Shown here: positions 20,101-29,382 of the stretch, one piece after another
Layout: each line of letters starts with the position of its first letter
Numbering within the stretch: the first letter of the stretch is position 1
Source: Paracoccus sp. JM45
GTDB taxonomy: Bacteria; Pseudomonadota; Alphaproteobacteria; Rhodobacterales; Rhodobacteraceae
Assembly: GCF_003590715.1 (NCBI RefSeq)
Contig: NZ_QQVY01000002.1
Coordinates: 302,460 to 366,459, forward strand
Length of the DNA: 64,000 nt
Direction: 5' to 3'
Notes under the pieces: generated by a model
The model's database searches: none
Told to the model about the DNA's origin: nothing
The model's input: the letters and a program-made list of their open reading frames with translations, nothing else
Position numbers and translations under genes: made by a program

Positions 20101-20495
20101 AGGGGAAAGCGGCGCAGCAGAGCGGCGCAAAAGCTGTGGATGGTCTGGACCTTCAGCCCGCCGGGGGTTTCGATGGCACGGGCGAACAGACGCCGCGCCT
20201 CGGCCAGATCGGGGTCGCCGCCTTCACCCAGCTGCGCCAGTTCGGCCCGCAGATCGGGTTCGGGCAGCATTGCCCATTTGCCCAGACGCGACAGAAGGCG
20301 GTTCTGCATCTCGGTCGCGGCGGCTTTGGTATAGGTCAGGCACAGGATGCGTTCGGGCGCGGTGCCCGCCAGCAACAGGCGGGCCACACGATCGGTCAGC
20401 ACGCGCGTTTTGCCGGACCCTGCATTGGCGGTCAGCCATGTGGTGCGGGCCGGATCGGCGGCGGCAATCTGGTTCTGCGTGGCTTCATCCATCAT
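17133..20495 (-). CDS. addA: AddA, helicase-nuclease for double-strand-break repair
   Basis: 1120-aa UvrD-type helicase with a RecB-family nuclease domain. With AddB it resects broken DNA ends for recombination. Visible motifs are Walker A LTANAGSGKTRVLTDR (near residue 20), LTYTKAAATEMQNR, the Walker B region VDEAQDTSPDQW, VGDPKQSIYSFQGAD, VMTVHGSKGLE, VAMTRAE, and near the C-terminus the nuclease AVDYKTN. The start overlaps the addB end by 11 bp. AAGG lies 6 bases before the first of two adjacent ATGs. Confidence 0.96.
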   Translation of the reverse strand: MMDEATQNQIAAADPARTTWLTANAGSGKTRVLTDRVARLLLAGTAPERILCLTYTKAAATEMQNRLLSRLGKWAMLPEPDLRAELAQLGEGGDPDLAEARRLFARAIETPGGLKVQTIHSFCAALLRRFPLEANVPMGFSEMDDRSARTLRARILDEMAEKNDPAVRDLTSLQSGDNLDGFLAGLSEGDYLTPPDANAIWTALDLPRGVTADALLSDVFTGSEGDLFDALIPVLRTGKSTDAKLAATLSQGRWRDPSMADLWRLCGCLLTGGSAKVPFSAKTGSIPTKDLRLGACVPFMADFEDLMVRVELARPQALALSTAEKTLALHRFGHAFTTRMAAEKTAHGWLDFDDLIHRTAQLLEESSMAQWVLWRLDGGIDHILVDEAQDTSPDQWRVIRRLTDEFTNGEGAQDRPRTLFVVGDPKQSIYSFQGADIAVFEDMRDSFDKDFDAVQQPMQRRGLAHSFRSSPAVLSLVDAVFQGDAAQGLGDPPRHVAFRSTLPGRVDIWPALPDPDTPDRPDWTQPVDAPAENDANTELARIVARQIRDMLGTPILDAKSGKLRAIGAGDVQILVQRRSDLFTSLIAELKVAGLPVAGADRLKLAAELAVRDITATLSVLATPEDDLSLAAALRSPLFGMSENDLFRLSQRKKGEFLWKRLRESDHTATLDILNDLAARADYVRPYDIIARLLTRHGGRAALLARLGPEAEDGIDELLSQAIAYEEVETPSLTGFLVWLQSDDVQVKRQLPSGAGGLIRVMTVHGSKGLESPVVILPETQKRRADSRQRIVRVDDMPVWKGAATERCDAVALAVAEWDQKQDEERRRLLYVAMTRAESWLVVAAAGDTGDALESWYSMIADGATRTDLVRSKLPVAGLGDGLRLSFGDWPEQAVDAETAPVVTTAPPDWAMRMPPHPADYVSVLTATGLGGAKVIGGPSQGDRDAAMLRGTRLHLLLEHLPAYPRDTWAGLSRTLLSGAEGGLADAGEIDDLLSEVTLLIDAPALDQVLRPAPDTQVLAEVAITTPMPDGRILNGIIDRLVISPTEVLAVDYKTNSTVPDTPEATPEGILRQMAAYRTALRGIWPDRSVKVAVLWTQTQNMMELPDAILDQALDSVMRAP

Positions 20496-23421
20496 CGCCC
20501 ACCTTTTTCGGTTCTGCGGTATCGGTCAGCGCCCATTCGCCATAACGGGCCAGATGGTCATAATCACCGGCATAGGATGTTTTTTCGGGCGCGCGCATGG
20601 CGGTAAAACCTGCCTGACCGGTCAGATAGGCGGCGATCAGTTCGACAAAGCCGTCCCATGTTTCGCCTTCGATACCGTCGCTGTGGTCACGTTCGAATGT
20701 CTTTCCTTCACCGCCCAGCTGGATATAGCGGATGGCTGTTACCTCCACCGGCCCAAGGTCGGAAAAGCCGCCACGGCGGGCCATAGCGGCCTCTAGCATT
20801 AGCTGCTTGTCGAAATGGCGGATCTGGGCATCGGTGGGCGGGCTGCCGGATTTATAGTCATAGACCACGACCTGACCGTCATTCAGCAGATCGATGCGGT
20901 CGGGTTTGGCGGTCAGGGTAAACTCCATCCCCGGCACCGACACGCGGCCACGGTTTTCAATGACCGTCGGGCTGCCTTCGCCAAGGCGGGCCAATTCGTC
21001 GGCCACGATGCGGTCGGCGATGCCTTCGATCCGTGCCGCCCAGAAGGCGCGGGCGGTGGGCCATGGCACTTCCTGTTCAAGGGTCGCATGGGTGATGGTC
21101 AGAAATTGCGCCTTCAGAACCTCGGGCGGGGTGTCGGGGGCGGGGCGGGACTTCAGCAGCGCCTCGACGATGGCATGCAGGGTCTGGCCGCGCAGCGCCG
21201 CATCCGGTTCCGAGCGTAGGGGCGGCAGAGGGCGCAGGTTCAGCACGCGCTTGGCATAGACCGCATAGGGGTCGCGGATCAGCAGCGAGATATCCGTCAC
21301 CGGCAATTCGCCAAAGGGTGGCGCGGGCGGAATGGGGGATGGACGGCGCGCGGGTGCAATGGTTTCGGTCGGGCGTGCCACAGCGTCGGCCTTGGCCAGC
21401 CAGTCATTGCCACGCGCACGCATATCGGACAGCGCCTGCGGGCCGTTGCGTTCGGGCAAACCGCCCATCAGGTTCATCATCCGGTTCAACCAGCGTGAAG
21501 GGATGGTTTCCGCCTCGGCGTCGCGGCGGGCGCGGGTCAGGATGACGCGCTCGGCGGCGATCCCCTGTTGAAAGTCATGCGCCGCCAAACCGATCTGGCG
21601 TTCGGGCACCGGCAGACCAGCCGCCAGCCGCATCTGGCGCGACAGCCACGGGTCGGGGGTCAGGGGCTGCGGCCAGCCGCCTTCGTTCAGCCCCGACAGG
21701 ATCACGGTGCCATTGGCATAAAGACGCGCCTCGCGCGGGCCACGGATGCGCAGACTGTGCCAAGTGGCGATATCTTCGCGCACGGCCTTGGCTTGCAATT
21801 CGGTAATCAACAGCGACCGTAGATCGCTTGGCCCGATATCGGGGCCATGATGGGCATGTTCCAGCAGATAGTCCAACACGGCGCGCGACATAGTGCCCGC
21901 TTTGTCCTGCCACAGGCGCGACGTTGCCGGATCGCCATCGGGACCCGCGGCCAATGCCTCGGCCAGTGCAATCACATCGCGCAGGCGGTCGGCCAGAGGT
22001 CGGGGACCACGGTCCAGTTCCAATGGGGTGATGCGGTCTAGAATACCGGCCAGCCAGCCAGCCCAGACCTTGCGGCTGTCATCGCCCTTGGTGGCCCAAT
22101 CGGCCAATGTGTCGCTGTCGGGAAAGGCGGGGCCATGCTTACGCAACTGCAATTCCAGATCGCGGGTGTTGCGCAGGATGTCATTGCGGCCAATGACCTG
22201 CGATCCCGTGGCGGTCATCGGATGTTTCAGCAGGATCAGCAGGCGGTCAACGGTCAGCGCCTCGCCGAACAAGGATGCGATCTGGCGCAGGAACAGGCCG
22301 GGGGCGGTCAGCGACAGGGGACGGCCCGCGCTGTCATCGGGCATGATATGCCAACGGTCCAAAGCGGCGGCCACGCGGCGGATCAGCGAACTGTCGGCGG
22401 CCATCAGGGTGACGCATTCGTCGCGTTCGGCAGCATCGCGCATGACAAGGGCGATGGCTTCGGCCTCCTGGCCGGGCTGGTCGGCCTCGATCAGGGTCAG
22501 GTTTTGCGTGGCGGGGATCAGGTCGGGCAGGTCGGGACCTTCGGCAATCCATTGATCGGTCACGGGCGCGGGGCGCAGGGCCAGCGACATCAGCTTGTTC
22601 AGTTCAGGTGATGTCGGCTGGGCATCGGTCCAGCGCGTTGGATAGCCCGCATCACGAATCAACAGTGCAAACCGTGATTGCGGGTGGTCATCTGCCGCGT
22701 CGCCCAAGCTGTCCCAGACCGGTTGTGGCTGGTCGAAATCGAAACCGGGCAGGACGACGGCCCCCTGCGGCAGCGCGGCAACCGCCTGCATATACATCCG
22801 CGTCGCACCGTGGGACGCGGTCGATCCGGCGACAATCACCGGCCCGTCGGGAATGTTCAGCCCTTGCGCCCAATCGGTCAATGCAGCTTCGGCTGCGACG
22901 CGCTGGCGGGCGGCGCGGTCGCGCCATGGTTCGTCCAGATGGAATTTCGCAGCAATCGCCAGAAATCCCAATGCGTTTTGCCAGTGACGGGCGTGATCAC
23001 CGGTATCGATATTTTCCAAAACCTCGAAATCCAGCCCCTCGGTCTGCATTTCGGTCATCAGCTTGGACAGAGAATCTGCCAGAGCGGGGATGGAATGTCC
23101 CGCCCCCAGTTCGGGGCGCAGTTTGACAAAGCGGTCAATCAATTGCGCCAGCTGCAGGCGGCGCGCCAAAGGGGCCTCGGGCAGTTGCGGCATCAAGACC
23201 GGCCCCGGATCGACCGAGGTGATGGTCCGCAGCTTGGGCAGCAACAATGGCCCCGCGCGGTCGAACGCCAGACGGATTTCGCCCATCGTTTGCGAGGCAT
23301 TGACCAGAATGGTGACGCGGGCCAAAGCCTCGGGGGGGTGACCGGCCATGCGGGCCATCAGGCCACGGACGAATTCCTCGGCGAAATTGACACCGGGGGG
23401 CAGGGCGTAAAGGCCGCGCAT
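20485..23421 (-). CDS. addB: AddB, helicase-like nuclease subunit
   Basis: About 978-aa partner of AddA with a degenerate helicase body and a C-terminal RecB-type nuclease. The nuclease signature is VYDYKSG (near residue 905), preceded by SLLIRDPYAVYAKRVLNLRP, a typical AddB/RecB conserved block. No iron-sulfur cysteine cluster is evident, as usual in alphaproteobacterial AddB. ATG 23421 (MRGLYALPPGVNF) follows the murU stop by 4 bp. The ATG at 23433 overlaps that stop and is an alternative. Confidence 0.93.
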   Translation of the reverse strand: MRGLYALPPGVNFAEEFVRGLMARMAGHPPEALARVTILVNASQTMGEIRLAFDRAGPLLLPKLRTITSVDPGPVLMPQLPEAPLARRLQLAQLIDRFVKLRPELGAGHSIPALADSLSKLMTEMQTEGLDFEVLENIDTGDHARHWQNALGFLAIAAKFHLDEPWRDRAARQRVAAEAALTDWAQGLNIPDGPVIVAGSTASHGATRMYMQAVAALPQGAVVLPGFDFDQPQPVWDSLGDAADDHPQSRFALLIRDAGYPTRWTDAQPTSPELNKLMSLALRPAPVTDQWIAEGPDLPDLIPATQNLTLIEADQPGQEAEAIALVMRDAAERDECVTLMAADSSLIRRVAAALDRWHIMPDDSAGRPLSLTAPGLFLRQIASLFGEALTVDRLLILLKHPMTATGSQVIGRNDILRNTRDLELQLRKHGPAFPDSDTLADWATKGDDSRKVWAGWLAGILDRITPLELDRGPRPLADRLRDVIALAEALAAGPDGDPATSRLWQDKAGTMSRAVLDYLLEHAHHGPDIGPSDLRSLLITELQAKAVREDIATWHSLRIRGPREARLYANGTVILSGLNEGGWPQPLTPDPWLSRQMRLAAGLPVPERQIGLAAHDFQQGIAAERVILTRARRDAEAETIPSRWLNRMMNLMGGLPERNGPQALSDMRARGNDWLAKADAVARPTETIAPARRPSPIPPAPPFGELPVTDISLLIRDPYAVYAKRVLNLRPLPPLRSEPDAALRGQTLHAIVEALLKSRPAPDTPPEVLKAQFLTITHATLEQEVPWPTARAFWAARIEGIADRIVADELARLGEGSPTVIENRGRVSVPGMEFTLTAKPDRIDLLNDGQVVVYDYKSGSPPTDAQIRHFDKQLMLEAAMARRGGFSDLGPVEVTAIRYIQLGGEGKTFERDHSDGIEGETWDGFVELIAAYLTGQAGFTAMRAPEKTSYAGDYDHLARYGEWALTDTAEPKKVGDDG

Positions 23422-23425
23422 GTGA

Positions 23426-24100
23426 TCACCCATCCAGCAGCGCCTGTGCCATCGGGATGGCGGCGGGATAGCCGACATCACACCATCCGCCGTCATGGAC
23501 CATGCCAAAGACGCGCCCTTTGGTGATCAGCATGTCCCACAGGATGTTCAGCGAAAAGGCCGTGTCGGTAATGTCGGCCAGTAGGTCTGGCCGGATGATC
23601 TGGGCACCGGCATAGACGTAATCGCCCTTGCGGGTCAGGCCACCGGTGGCGTCCATGCTGAAATCGCCAGCACCTTTGCGGGCTGTTGCCTGTGCGATGG
23701 GGATCAGCACCAGCAGTGCGTCCATCCGGTCGCCGTCCCATGCCGATTGCAGCGTGGCCAGCGGGTTCGGTCCGGTCCAGACGACATCGGGGTTCAGCGT
23801 CATCACCGGCCCGCGGCCCAGCAAAGGCAGCGCCTGACGCAAGCCGCCGCCGGTATCCAGAATCAGGTCAGGTTCGGGGCTGATCGCCACATCCTGTCCC
23901 GCCAGATGCGCGGCAATCTGATCGCCCAGATAATGCGTGTTCACCACCACAGGCGCACAATCTGCGTCCCGCCCCAAATCCAGCGCGCGGTCCAGCAGGG
24001 TCCGGTCCCCGACCTTGACCAGCGGCTTCGGGCAGTTGTCGGTCAGCGGGCGCATGCGTGTGCCAAGCCCCGCTGCAAAGATCATCAGGGGCAAGGGCAT
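23426..24100 (-). CDS. murU: MurU-like N-acetylmuramate-1-phosphate uridylyltransferase
   Basis: 224-aa nucleotidyltransferase with the signature FAAGLGTRMRPLTDNCPKPL at the N-terminus (residues 8-27). MurU makes UDP-MurNAc from MurNAc-1-phosphate in a peptidoglycan-recycling route that bypasses fosfomycin-sensitive de novo synthesis. Its direct linkage to an AmgK-like kinase, which supplies MurNAc-1-phosphate, supports this assignment over other sugar nucleotidyltransferases. It overlaps the upstream gene by 16 bp. Confidence 0.85.
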   Translation of the reverse strand: MPLPLMIFAAGLGTRMRPLTDNCPKPLVKVGDRTLLDRALDLGRDADCAPVVVNTHYLGDQIAAHLAGQDVAISPEPDLILDTGGGLRQALPLLGRGPVMTLNPDVVWTGPNPLATLQSAWDGDRMDALLVLIPIAQATARKGAGDFSMDATGGLTRKGDYVYAGAQIIRPDLLADITDTAFSLNILWDMLITKGRVFGMVHDGGWCDVGYPAAIPMAQALLDG

Positions 24101-25479
24101 TTGGCGCGGGTCCTTTCGATCAGATCGGCATCAGGGGCGGGCAAGGCATTGACCTGCGCGGCCAGTTCGGCAAGCGCCGGATGTGCAAGGTTGCGTTGGA
24201 TGAATTCCCAGACGCGCGGCATGAAATCCAGATAGCGCGGCTTGCCGTCCCGCAGACACAATCGGGTAAAGATCCCCATGATCCGCAGGTTCCGCTGTGC
24301 GCCCAGCAGGGCATAGGCGGCGCGAAAGCTGTGACCATCATGGCCGGTGGCGGCAAGGTAACGGTCGATGCAGGATGCCTCGATTTCGGGGGGCACATCG
24401 CGGCGGGCATCTTGCAGGGCCGATACCAGATCATAGGCCGGATGGGCGGCCACCGCGTCCTGATAATCGATCAACCCAAGGGGGGCGGACCCGCGCCAGA
24501 TCAGGTTTTCGGCATGGAAGTCGCGCAAGGCAACGACGGGCGGCAGGGTTGCCAGCTGGTCATGAAGGCGGGCGATGATGGGGGCAATTTCCGCGCCACC
24601 CGTGATACCAGCCGCCTGCGGATACCATTCGGCAAACAACCCAACCTGATCGGCCAGTGCCGTCGCGTCCAGCGCGGGCATGAAATCAGGCACCGGCTGG
24701 CGGTGCAGATCGACCAGCAGATCGGTCACGCGGTCATAGACCGAGCGCGCGGCATCGGGGTCACGTTCCAGCACCCGCGCCACCAGATCATCGCCCAGAT
24801 CCTGCACCAGTGCCAGACCGTTGACCTGATCCTGTGCCAGAACAGCAGGCGCACCAAAGCCGTGGTCCGTCAGCCAATTGGTCATGGTCAAAAACGCAGG
24901 CATCGCACCTGCGGGATCATCCATCAAAATCGCCGTGCCCTGTGGCCCATGCAGCCGGAAATATCGCCGCGCCGAGGCATCGCCCGCCAGCGGCATCACC
25001 CGCGCATCGCCCCAACCGGCCTGCGTGACAAAGGTCGCGCGTGCGGCCATGCGGTCGGCACCCGCGAAATCCAGATCGATCTGGCGCAGGTCGGGGTCAG
25101 GGCAATTGGCAATGGCGATCCGCAAGGGGTCGGGCGGGGTTACGTCCAGCCGGTCGGGCCATTCGATCAGGCAGATGGCGTCCTGCATGGCGTCATCCAG
25201 ACCCAGCTCGAACAGCTCGGACGGGTCGGTCAGGCGATAGAGGTCGGCGTGCCAGATCTGGCTGCCCATCGGGTCGTCATAGGTCTGGACCAGCGTAAAG
25301 GTCGGGCTGGGCACATCCTCGGCCAGATCGCCTTGGCGGGCGCGGATAAAGGCGCGGGCGAAATGCGTTTTGCCCGCCCCGACAGGACCGTCCAGCAATA
25401 CGGTCTGACCGGGGTGCAGATCGGCGGCCAGCATACGGGCCAGCGCGGCGGTCAGGGTTTCATCGGCGATCAGGGTCAT
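24085..25479 (-). CDS. tsaE: Fusion of TsaE (tRNA t6A ATPase) and AmgK-like sugar kinase
   Basis: 464-aa two-domain protein. Residues 1 to about 140 are TsaE, the ATPase needed for N6-threonylcarbamoyladenosine in tRNA: Walker A LLDGPVGAGKTHFARAF (28-44), SPTFTLVQTY, WHADLYRL, LIEWPDRL. From about residue 155 it is an aminoglycoside-phosphotransferase-fold kinase (LAGDASARRYFRL; catalytic RDFHAENLIW; metal-binding IDYQDAV), matching AmgK, which phosphorylates MurNAc/GlcNAc at C1. The two domains serve unrelated pathways, yet the reading frame runs through without a stop. Such fusions are known in Rhodobacterales. dapB lies 24 bp upstream. Confidence 0.9.
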   Translation of the reverse strand: MTLIADETLTAALARMLAADLHPGQTVLLDGPVGAGKTHFARAFIRARQGDLAEDVPSPTFTLVQTYDDPMGSQIWHADLYRLTDPSELFELGLDDAMQDAICLIEWPDRLDVTPPDPLRIAIANCPDPDLRQIDLDFAGADRMAARATFVTQAGWGDARVMPLAGDASARRYFRLHGPQGTAILMDDPAGAMPAFLTMTNWLTDHGFGAPAVLAQDQVNGLALVQDLGDDLVARVLERDPDAARSVYDRVTDLLVDLHRQPVPDFMPALDATALADQVGLFAEWYPQAAGITGGAEIAPIIARLHDQLATLPPVVALRDFHAENLIWRGSAPLGLIDYQDAVAAHPAYDLVSALQDARRDVPPEIEASCIDRYLAATGHDGHSFRAAYALLGAQRNLRIMGIFTRLCLRDGKPRYLDFMPRVWEFIQRNLAHPALAELAAQVNALPAPDADLIERTRAKCPCP

Positions 25480-25503
25480 ATGTCGGCCTTTCGCAAGATT
25501 GGA

Positions 25504-26337
25504 TTACAGCCCCAGAACGTCGTTCATATCATATTCCCCCGGACCTTTGTCCTGCCCCCAGATGGCGGCGCGGATCGCACCACGGCCAAAGATCGCACGA
25601 TCGGTCGCCAGATGGCGCAGCACGACACGTTCGCCGTCGGCGGCAAAGATCACATCATGTTCGCCAACCACATCGCCGCCGCGAATGGCGGAAAAGCCGA
25701 TGCTGCCGGTGTCGCGCGCGCCGGTGATGCCTTCGCGGGCAGGGGTGCGCAGGTCGTCCAGACTGGCACCGCGACCTTCGGCGGCAGCTTCGCCCAGCAT
25801 CAGGGCGGTGCCGGACGGGGCATCGACCTTGTGGCGGTGATGGGCCTCGACAACCTCGATGTCCCAATCGGTTCCAAGGGCGGCGGCAACCTTGCGGGTC
25901 AGGCCGACCAGCAGGTTGACGCCAAGGCTCATGTTGCCGGCGCGGATGATGGGGGCGTGGCGGGCGGCGGCGGTCAGCTTGTCCAAGTGGTGCTGTTCCA
26001 TGCCGGTGGTGCCGATCACATGCACAGCGCGGGCCTGTGCGGTCAGTTCGGCAAAGGCGACGGTCGCATCAGGGGCGGTAAAATCAATCACGGCTTGTGC
26101 CTGTGCGATGGCGGTGACGGCATCATCGGTGACGGTAATCCCCACCGCATCACGGCCCAGCACCTGGCCGACATCGCGCCCGACCCATTCATTGCCGCTG
26201 CGTTCCAGGGCCCCTGCAAGGCGGACGTCGGGGTTGTCAAGAATCAGCCGGATCAGCATCTGGCCCATGCGTCCGGACGCGCCGGTGACCACAATTCCGG
26301 GGCGTGCCGGTGCGTCTGTGTTCTCAAAATCACTCAT
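25504..26337 (-). CDS. dapB: 4-hydroxy-tetrahydrodipicolinate reductase
   Basis: 277-aa NAD(P)H-dependent enzyme of lysine and meso-diaminopimelate synthesis. The Rossmann nucleotide motif is [16 protein letters not shown] (about 17-32). The catalytic block is [17 protein letters not shown], holding the active-site histidine and lysine. It heads the minus-strand run dapB-tsaE/amgK-murU-addB-addA-trxA and is divergent from rbfA. Confidence 0.96.
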   Translation of the reverse strand: MSDFENTDAPARPGIVVTGASGRMGQMLIRLILDNPDVRLAGALERSGNEWVGRDVGQVLGRDAVGITVTDDAVTAIAQAQAVIDFTAPDATVAFAELTAQARAVHVIGTTGMEQHHLDKLTAAARHAPIIRAGNMSLGVNLLVGLTRKVAAALGTDWDIEVVEAHHRHKVDAPSGTALMLGEAAAEGRGASLDDLRTPAREGITGARDTGSIGFSAIRGGDVVGEHDVIFAADGERVVLRHLATDRAIFGRGAIRAAIWGQDKGPGEYDMNDVLGL

Positions 26338-26410
26338 CTGTCACCCCTGTTGGCTTTTACAGCGTCATATCCCGTTGCGGGCCGGCCCGCGACCCCCTAC
26401 ATCGGGGCAC

Positions 26411-26845
26411 ATGGCAGAGAACCGCAATTCCCAAGGTCGTGGCCCGTCGCAGCGTCAGTTGCGTGTGGGCGAATTGATCCGACGCACCCTATCCGACGTG
26501 CTTTTGCGCGCGGATGTGCATGACCCGGATCTTAACCGTCACTCTATCACCGTGGGCGAGGTTCGCATGTCGACCGACCTCAAGGCTGCGACAGCATATG
26601 TGCTGCCGCTTGGCGGGCGTGACGCGCAAGAGGCATTGGCCGCCCTGCGCCGTAACATCCCCGAGCTGCGCCATCTGGTGACCAAGAAGATGACGCTGAA
26701 ATATGCGCCCCAGCTGATCTTCCAGCTGGACGAAACCTTCGACCGCATGGACGAAACCCGCCGTCTGTTCGAGGATGAGCGCGTCCGCCGCGATGTCGAG
26801 ACACCCGATGAAGACGACATGCCCGAGGATGGCGATGACCGCTGA
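26411..26845 (+). CDS. rbfA: RbfA, ribosome-binding factor A
   Basis: 144-aa KH-fold factor for 16S rRNA and 30S subunit maturation, important in the cold. The RbfA core runs from [14 protein letters not shown] through [19 protein letters not shown], ending in an acidic tail. The ATG at 26411 ([20 protein letters not shown]) matches the family start; a much longer open frame upstream is antisense to dapB and has no support. Its stop overlaps the next gene. Confidence 0.95.
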   Translation: MAENRNSQGRGPSQRQLRVGELIRRTLSDVLLRADVHDPDLNRHSITVGEVRMSTDLKAATAYVLPLGGRDAQEALAALRRNIPELRHLVTKKMTLKYAPQLIFQLDETFDRMDETRRLFEDERVRRDVETPDEDDMPEDGDDR

Positions 26846-27590
26846 TCTGCCCCGCCGCCTTGCGGTTGCGTTGGGGATGCTGGTCGCGTTGGCCCTGCCT
26901 GCGGGCGCGGCCACCTGTGATCGTGTCGAACATGACGGTCAGGGATATGTGCTGTGCACGGTCCCTGCATCCGAACAGGCTGATCTGCAGCTGTGGCAGA
27001 ACGGGGCCGATGACAAGCCGCTGCGTAACTTCAACAATGTTCGCCGGACGTTGGGCGACGGGCAGTCGCTTGGCTTTGCGATGAATGCGGGGATGTTCCA
27101 TCCCGATTATCGCCCCGTGGGCCTGCTGGTCATTGACGGTCAGGAACTGTCGCCCATTGTCACCGGTGCCAGCGACGGTAATTTCGGTCTGTTACCGAAC
27201 GGTGTGTTCTGTGCGGGCGGGGACCGTCCCTTTCAGGTGATCGAAAGCCGCGCCTTTGCGGCAGCACGTCCGCAATGCCGTCTGGCAACGCAATCTGGAC
27301 CGATGCTTGTGGTGGATGGTGAATTGCACCCGCGCTTTTTGGAAAACAGCGACAGCCGCTATATCCGCAACGGAGTTGGTGTGTCGCCCGACGGGCAGAC
27401 CGCATGGTTCGCCATTTCCAGCCGCCCCGTGACCTTCCATGAATTTGGCCGGATGTTCCGCGACAAACTGGGCGTGCGGGATGCGCTGTATTTTGACGGT
27501 TCGGTGTCGCGGCTTTACGCGCCTTCGGTCAATCGGGCAGATTTCGGACGCAGCATCGGGCCGATTATCGGACTGGTCGAACAGAACTAA
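26835..27590 (+). CDS. Exported phosphodiester-glycosidase-family (DUF2233) protein
   Basis: 251-aa protein with a clear signal peptide ([20 protein letters not shown], cleavage near PAGAA). The body fits the NAGPA/phosphodiester glycosidase family: [46 protein letters not shown] and [14 protein letters not shown]. Homologues act on glycans or glycolipids in the periplasm; the substrate here is unknown. The chosen ATG overlaps the rbfA stop and has GAGG 6 bases upstream. It lies between rbfA and truB. Confidence 0.82.
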   Translation: MTADLPRRLAVALGMLVALALPAGAATCDRVEHDGQGYVLCTVPASEQADLQLWQNGADDKPLRNFNNVRRTLGDGQSLGFAMNAGMFHPDYRPVGLLVIDGQELSPIVTGASDGNFGLLPNGVFCAGGDRPFQVIESRAFAAARPQCRLATQSGPMLVVDGELHPRFLENSDSRYIRNGVGVSPDGQTAWFAISSRPVTFHEFGRMFRDKLGVRDALYFDGSVSRLYAPSVNRADFGRSIGPIIGLVEQN

Positions 27591-27659
27591 GCCCTTGGCC
27601 GGTTGACGGCGGGCACGGGCGGGGCTATGCCCCCGCCCCTTGATTTTCAGGAGTATCGG

Positions 27660-28553
27660 ATGGCACGCAAAAAGGGCCGTGAGGTCAATGGCTGGCTGAT
27701 CGTGGACAAACCCGCAGGGGTCACCTCGACCGCGGTTGTGGCAAAGGTGCGTTGGGCACTGGATGCCAAGAAGGCGGGCCATGCAGGTACGCTGGACCCC
27801 GATGCGACGGGCGTTCTGGCCGTGGCACTGGGTGAGGCGACAAAGACCGTTCCCATCATCACCGACGCGCTGAAATGCTATGATTTTCTGGTCAACTGGG
27901 GGGGCGAAACGGCCACCGACGATGCCTCGGGCGAAGTGGTCAAGACCGCCGATGCCCGTCCGACTGAAGCGCAGGTGCAGGACGCCTTGGCCACCTTCAC
28001 CGGCGAAATCATGCAGATCCCGCCCGCCTATTCCGCCGTCAAGGTCGATGGCGAGCGCGCCTATGATCTGGCCCGCGAAGGCATTGAAATGGAATTGGCC
28101 GCCCGCCCCCTGTGGGTCGAAAGCCTGAAGTTGCTGGAGGCCGGTTCCGACACCGCGCGTCTGGAAATGGTGTGTGGCAAGGGCGGCTATGTCCGGTCCA
28201 TCGCCCGCGATCTGGGCCGTGCCTTGGGCTGCCTTGGTCATGTCGCGCATCTGCGCCGCACATGGTCCGGCCCGTTCGAGGCCGAAAACGGTGTTGCCTT
28301 CGACAAGGTCGACCGTGAAGGTCAGGAATGGCTGGAAAGCCAGCTTTTGCCACTGGAAACAGGTCTGGCCGACCTGCCCATGGTTCGCGCCACGACCGAA
28401 GGTGCCATTCGCATTCGCAATGGCAATCCGGGCGAAGTGACCAATGGTGCCGAATGGGGCGAACTGGTCTGGGTGTCCGATGCGACCGGTCCGGTTTGCA
28501 TTGGCCGCTATCAGGGCGGCATGGTCCAGCCGGAACGCGTCTTCAATCTGTAA
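27660..28553 (+). CDS. truB: TruB, tRNA pseudouridine-55 synthase
   Basis: 297-aa enzyme that makes pseudouridine 55 in the T arm of most tRNAs. The catalytic aspartate lies in [14 protein letters not shown] (about 40-53). Also visible are [35 protein letters not shown] and [12 protein letters not shown], plus a C-terminal PUA-like segment. AGGAG about 8 bases before the ATG at 27660 fixes the start. It follows rbfA as in many bacteria, with one gene inserted between. Confidence 0.96.
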   Translation: MARKKGREVNGWLIVDKPAGVTSTAVVAKVRWALDAKKAGHAGTLDPDATGVLAVALGEATKTVPIITDALKCYDFLVNWGGETATDDASGEVVKTADARPTEAQVQDALATFTGEIMQIPPAYSAVKVDGERAYDLAREGIEMELAARPLWVESLKLLEAGSDTARLEMVCGKGGYVRSIARDLGRALGCLGHVAHLRRTWSGPFEAENGVAFDKVDREGQEWLESQLLPLETGLADLPMVRATTEGAIRIRNGNPGEVTNGAEWGELVWVSDATGPVCIGRYQGGMVQPERVFNL

Positions 28554-28569
28554 AGCCGACCGGCGCGCG

Positions 28570-29382
28570 TCACCTTGGGCGGCGCGCGCCCTGAAACGGC
28601 CCGTGGCCCGCCGCATCGATGCGGGCAATCGCATCGGGGATGGATTCGCGGATCACCGCCATCTGCCATGCCGTTGCGTGGATCATCATGTCAGATGACA
28701 GCGCCACCGCCACATGCCCCGGCCAGAACAGCAGATCACCGCGCTGGATGCTGTCTGTCACCGGAAACGCATCACGTTGCAGATCGCTGTCACCGGGGCA
28801 GGAAATGCCGCATTCGGTCAGTGACAACTGCGCCAGCCCCGAACAATCAATGCCCGACCGGCTGTTACCGCCCCACAGATAGGGCGTCCCCAACAGCGTT
28901 TCCGCCACCTGCGCCGGATCGGTCGCAGGCTGGTTGCCGATATGCTGGGCGGGGATAAAGCCGCCGCCGGCCAGTTCGGCAAAGCCATCGGCAATCGCCA
29001 CAACTGACAGACGCGACCCGCGCGTCAGGGACATGCGTTCGGGCTGTTTCATATTCGCGACCGGATAGACATGCGTGGCAGGGGCCGTGACGCGATGGGT
29101 TAGCGTGGGCAGGTCATAGGTCAGCGCATCTGCGCGGACCCAGCCGCAATACCGGTCCAGTCCGGACTGGATAAAGGCAAAGCCGTCCTGTTCGTCGATC
29201 ACTGTCAGGTCAGTGCCAAACACCAGCTGCCTGTCGCGACGACCGTCGGGGGCAGTCAGGATATCGGTCAGCGGCACGACCAGCCGCGCAGGGCGTCCGG
29301 CGGTATAGGCGGGGCGGTCCAGCTGGCCGCGCAGGGTATCCAGCGCGACGCGGTCTGTGGCGGGGGTCAGACGGCGATCCAT
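28570..29382 (-). CDS. NlpC/P60 cell-wall peptidase with SH3-type domains
   Basis: 270-aa protein with two SH3-like targeting modules (residues 30-150) and a C-terminal NlpC/P60 domain. The catalytic cysteine is C180 in SRSGIDCSGLAQLS and the histidine is in WPGHVAVAL (about 223). These enzymes cut stem peptides of peptidoglycan. No signal peptide is evident, which is common in this subfamily. Its start overlaps the stop of the M17 peptidase gene by one base. Confidence 0.88.
   Translation of the reverse strand: MDRRLTPATDRVALDTLRGQLDRPAYTAGRPARLVVPLTDILTAPDGRRDRQLVFGTDLTVIDEQDGFAFIQSGLDRYCGWVRADALTYDLPTLTHRVTAPATHVYPVANMKQPERMSLTRGSRLSVVAIADGFAELAGGGFIPAQHIGNQPATDPAQVAETLLGTPYLWGGNSRSGIDCSGLAQLSLTECGISCPGDSDLQRDAFPVTDSIQRGDLLFWPGHVAVALSSDMMIHATAWQMAVIRESIPDAIARIDAAGHGPFQGARRPR

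Noticed and set aside
24058-26523. 821-aa open frame opposite tsaE/amgK and dapB
   Set aside because: Antisense to certain genes; no family motif.
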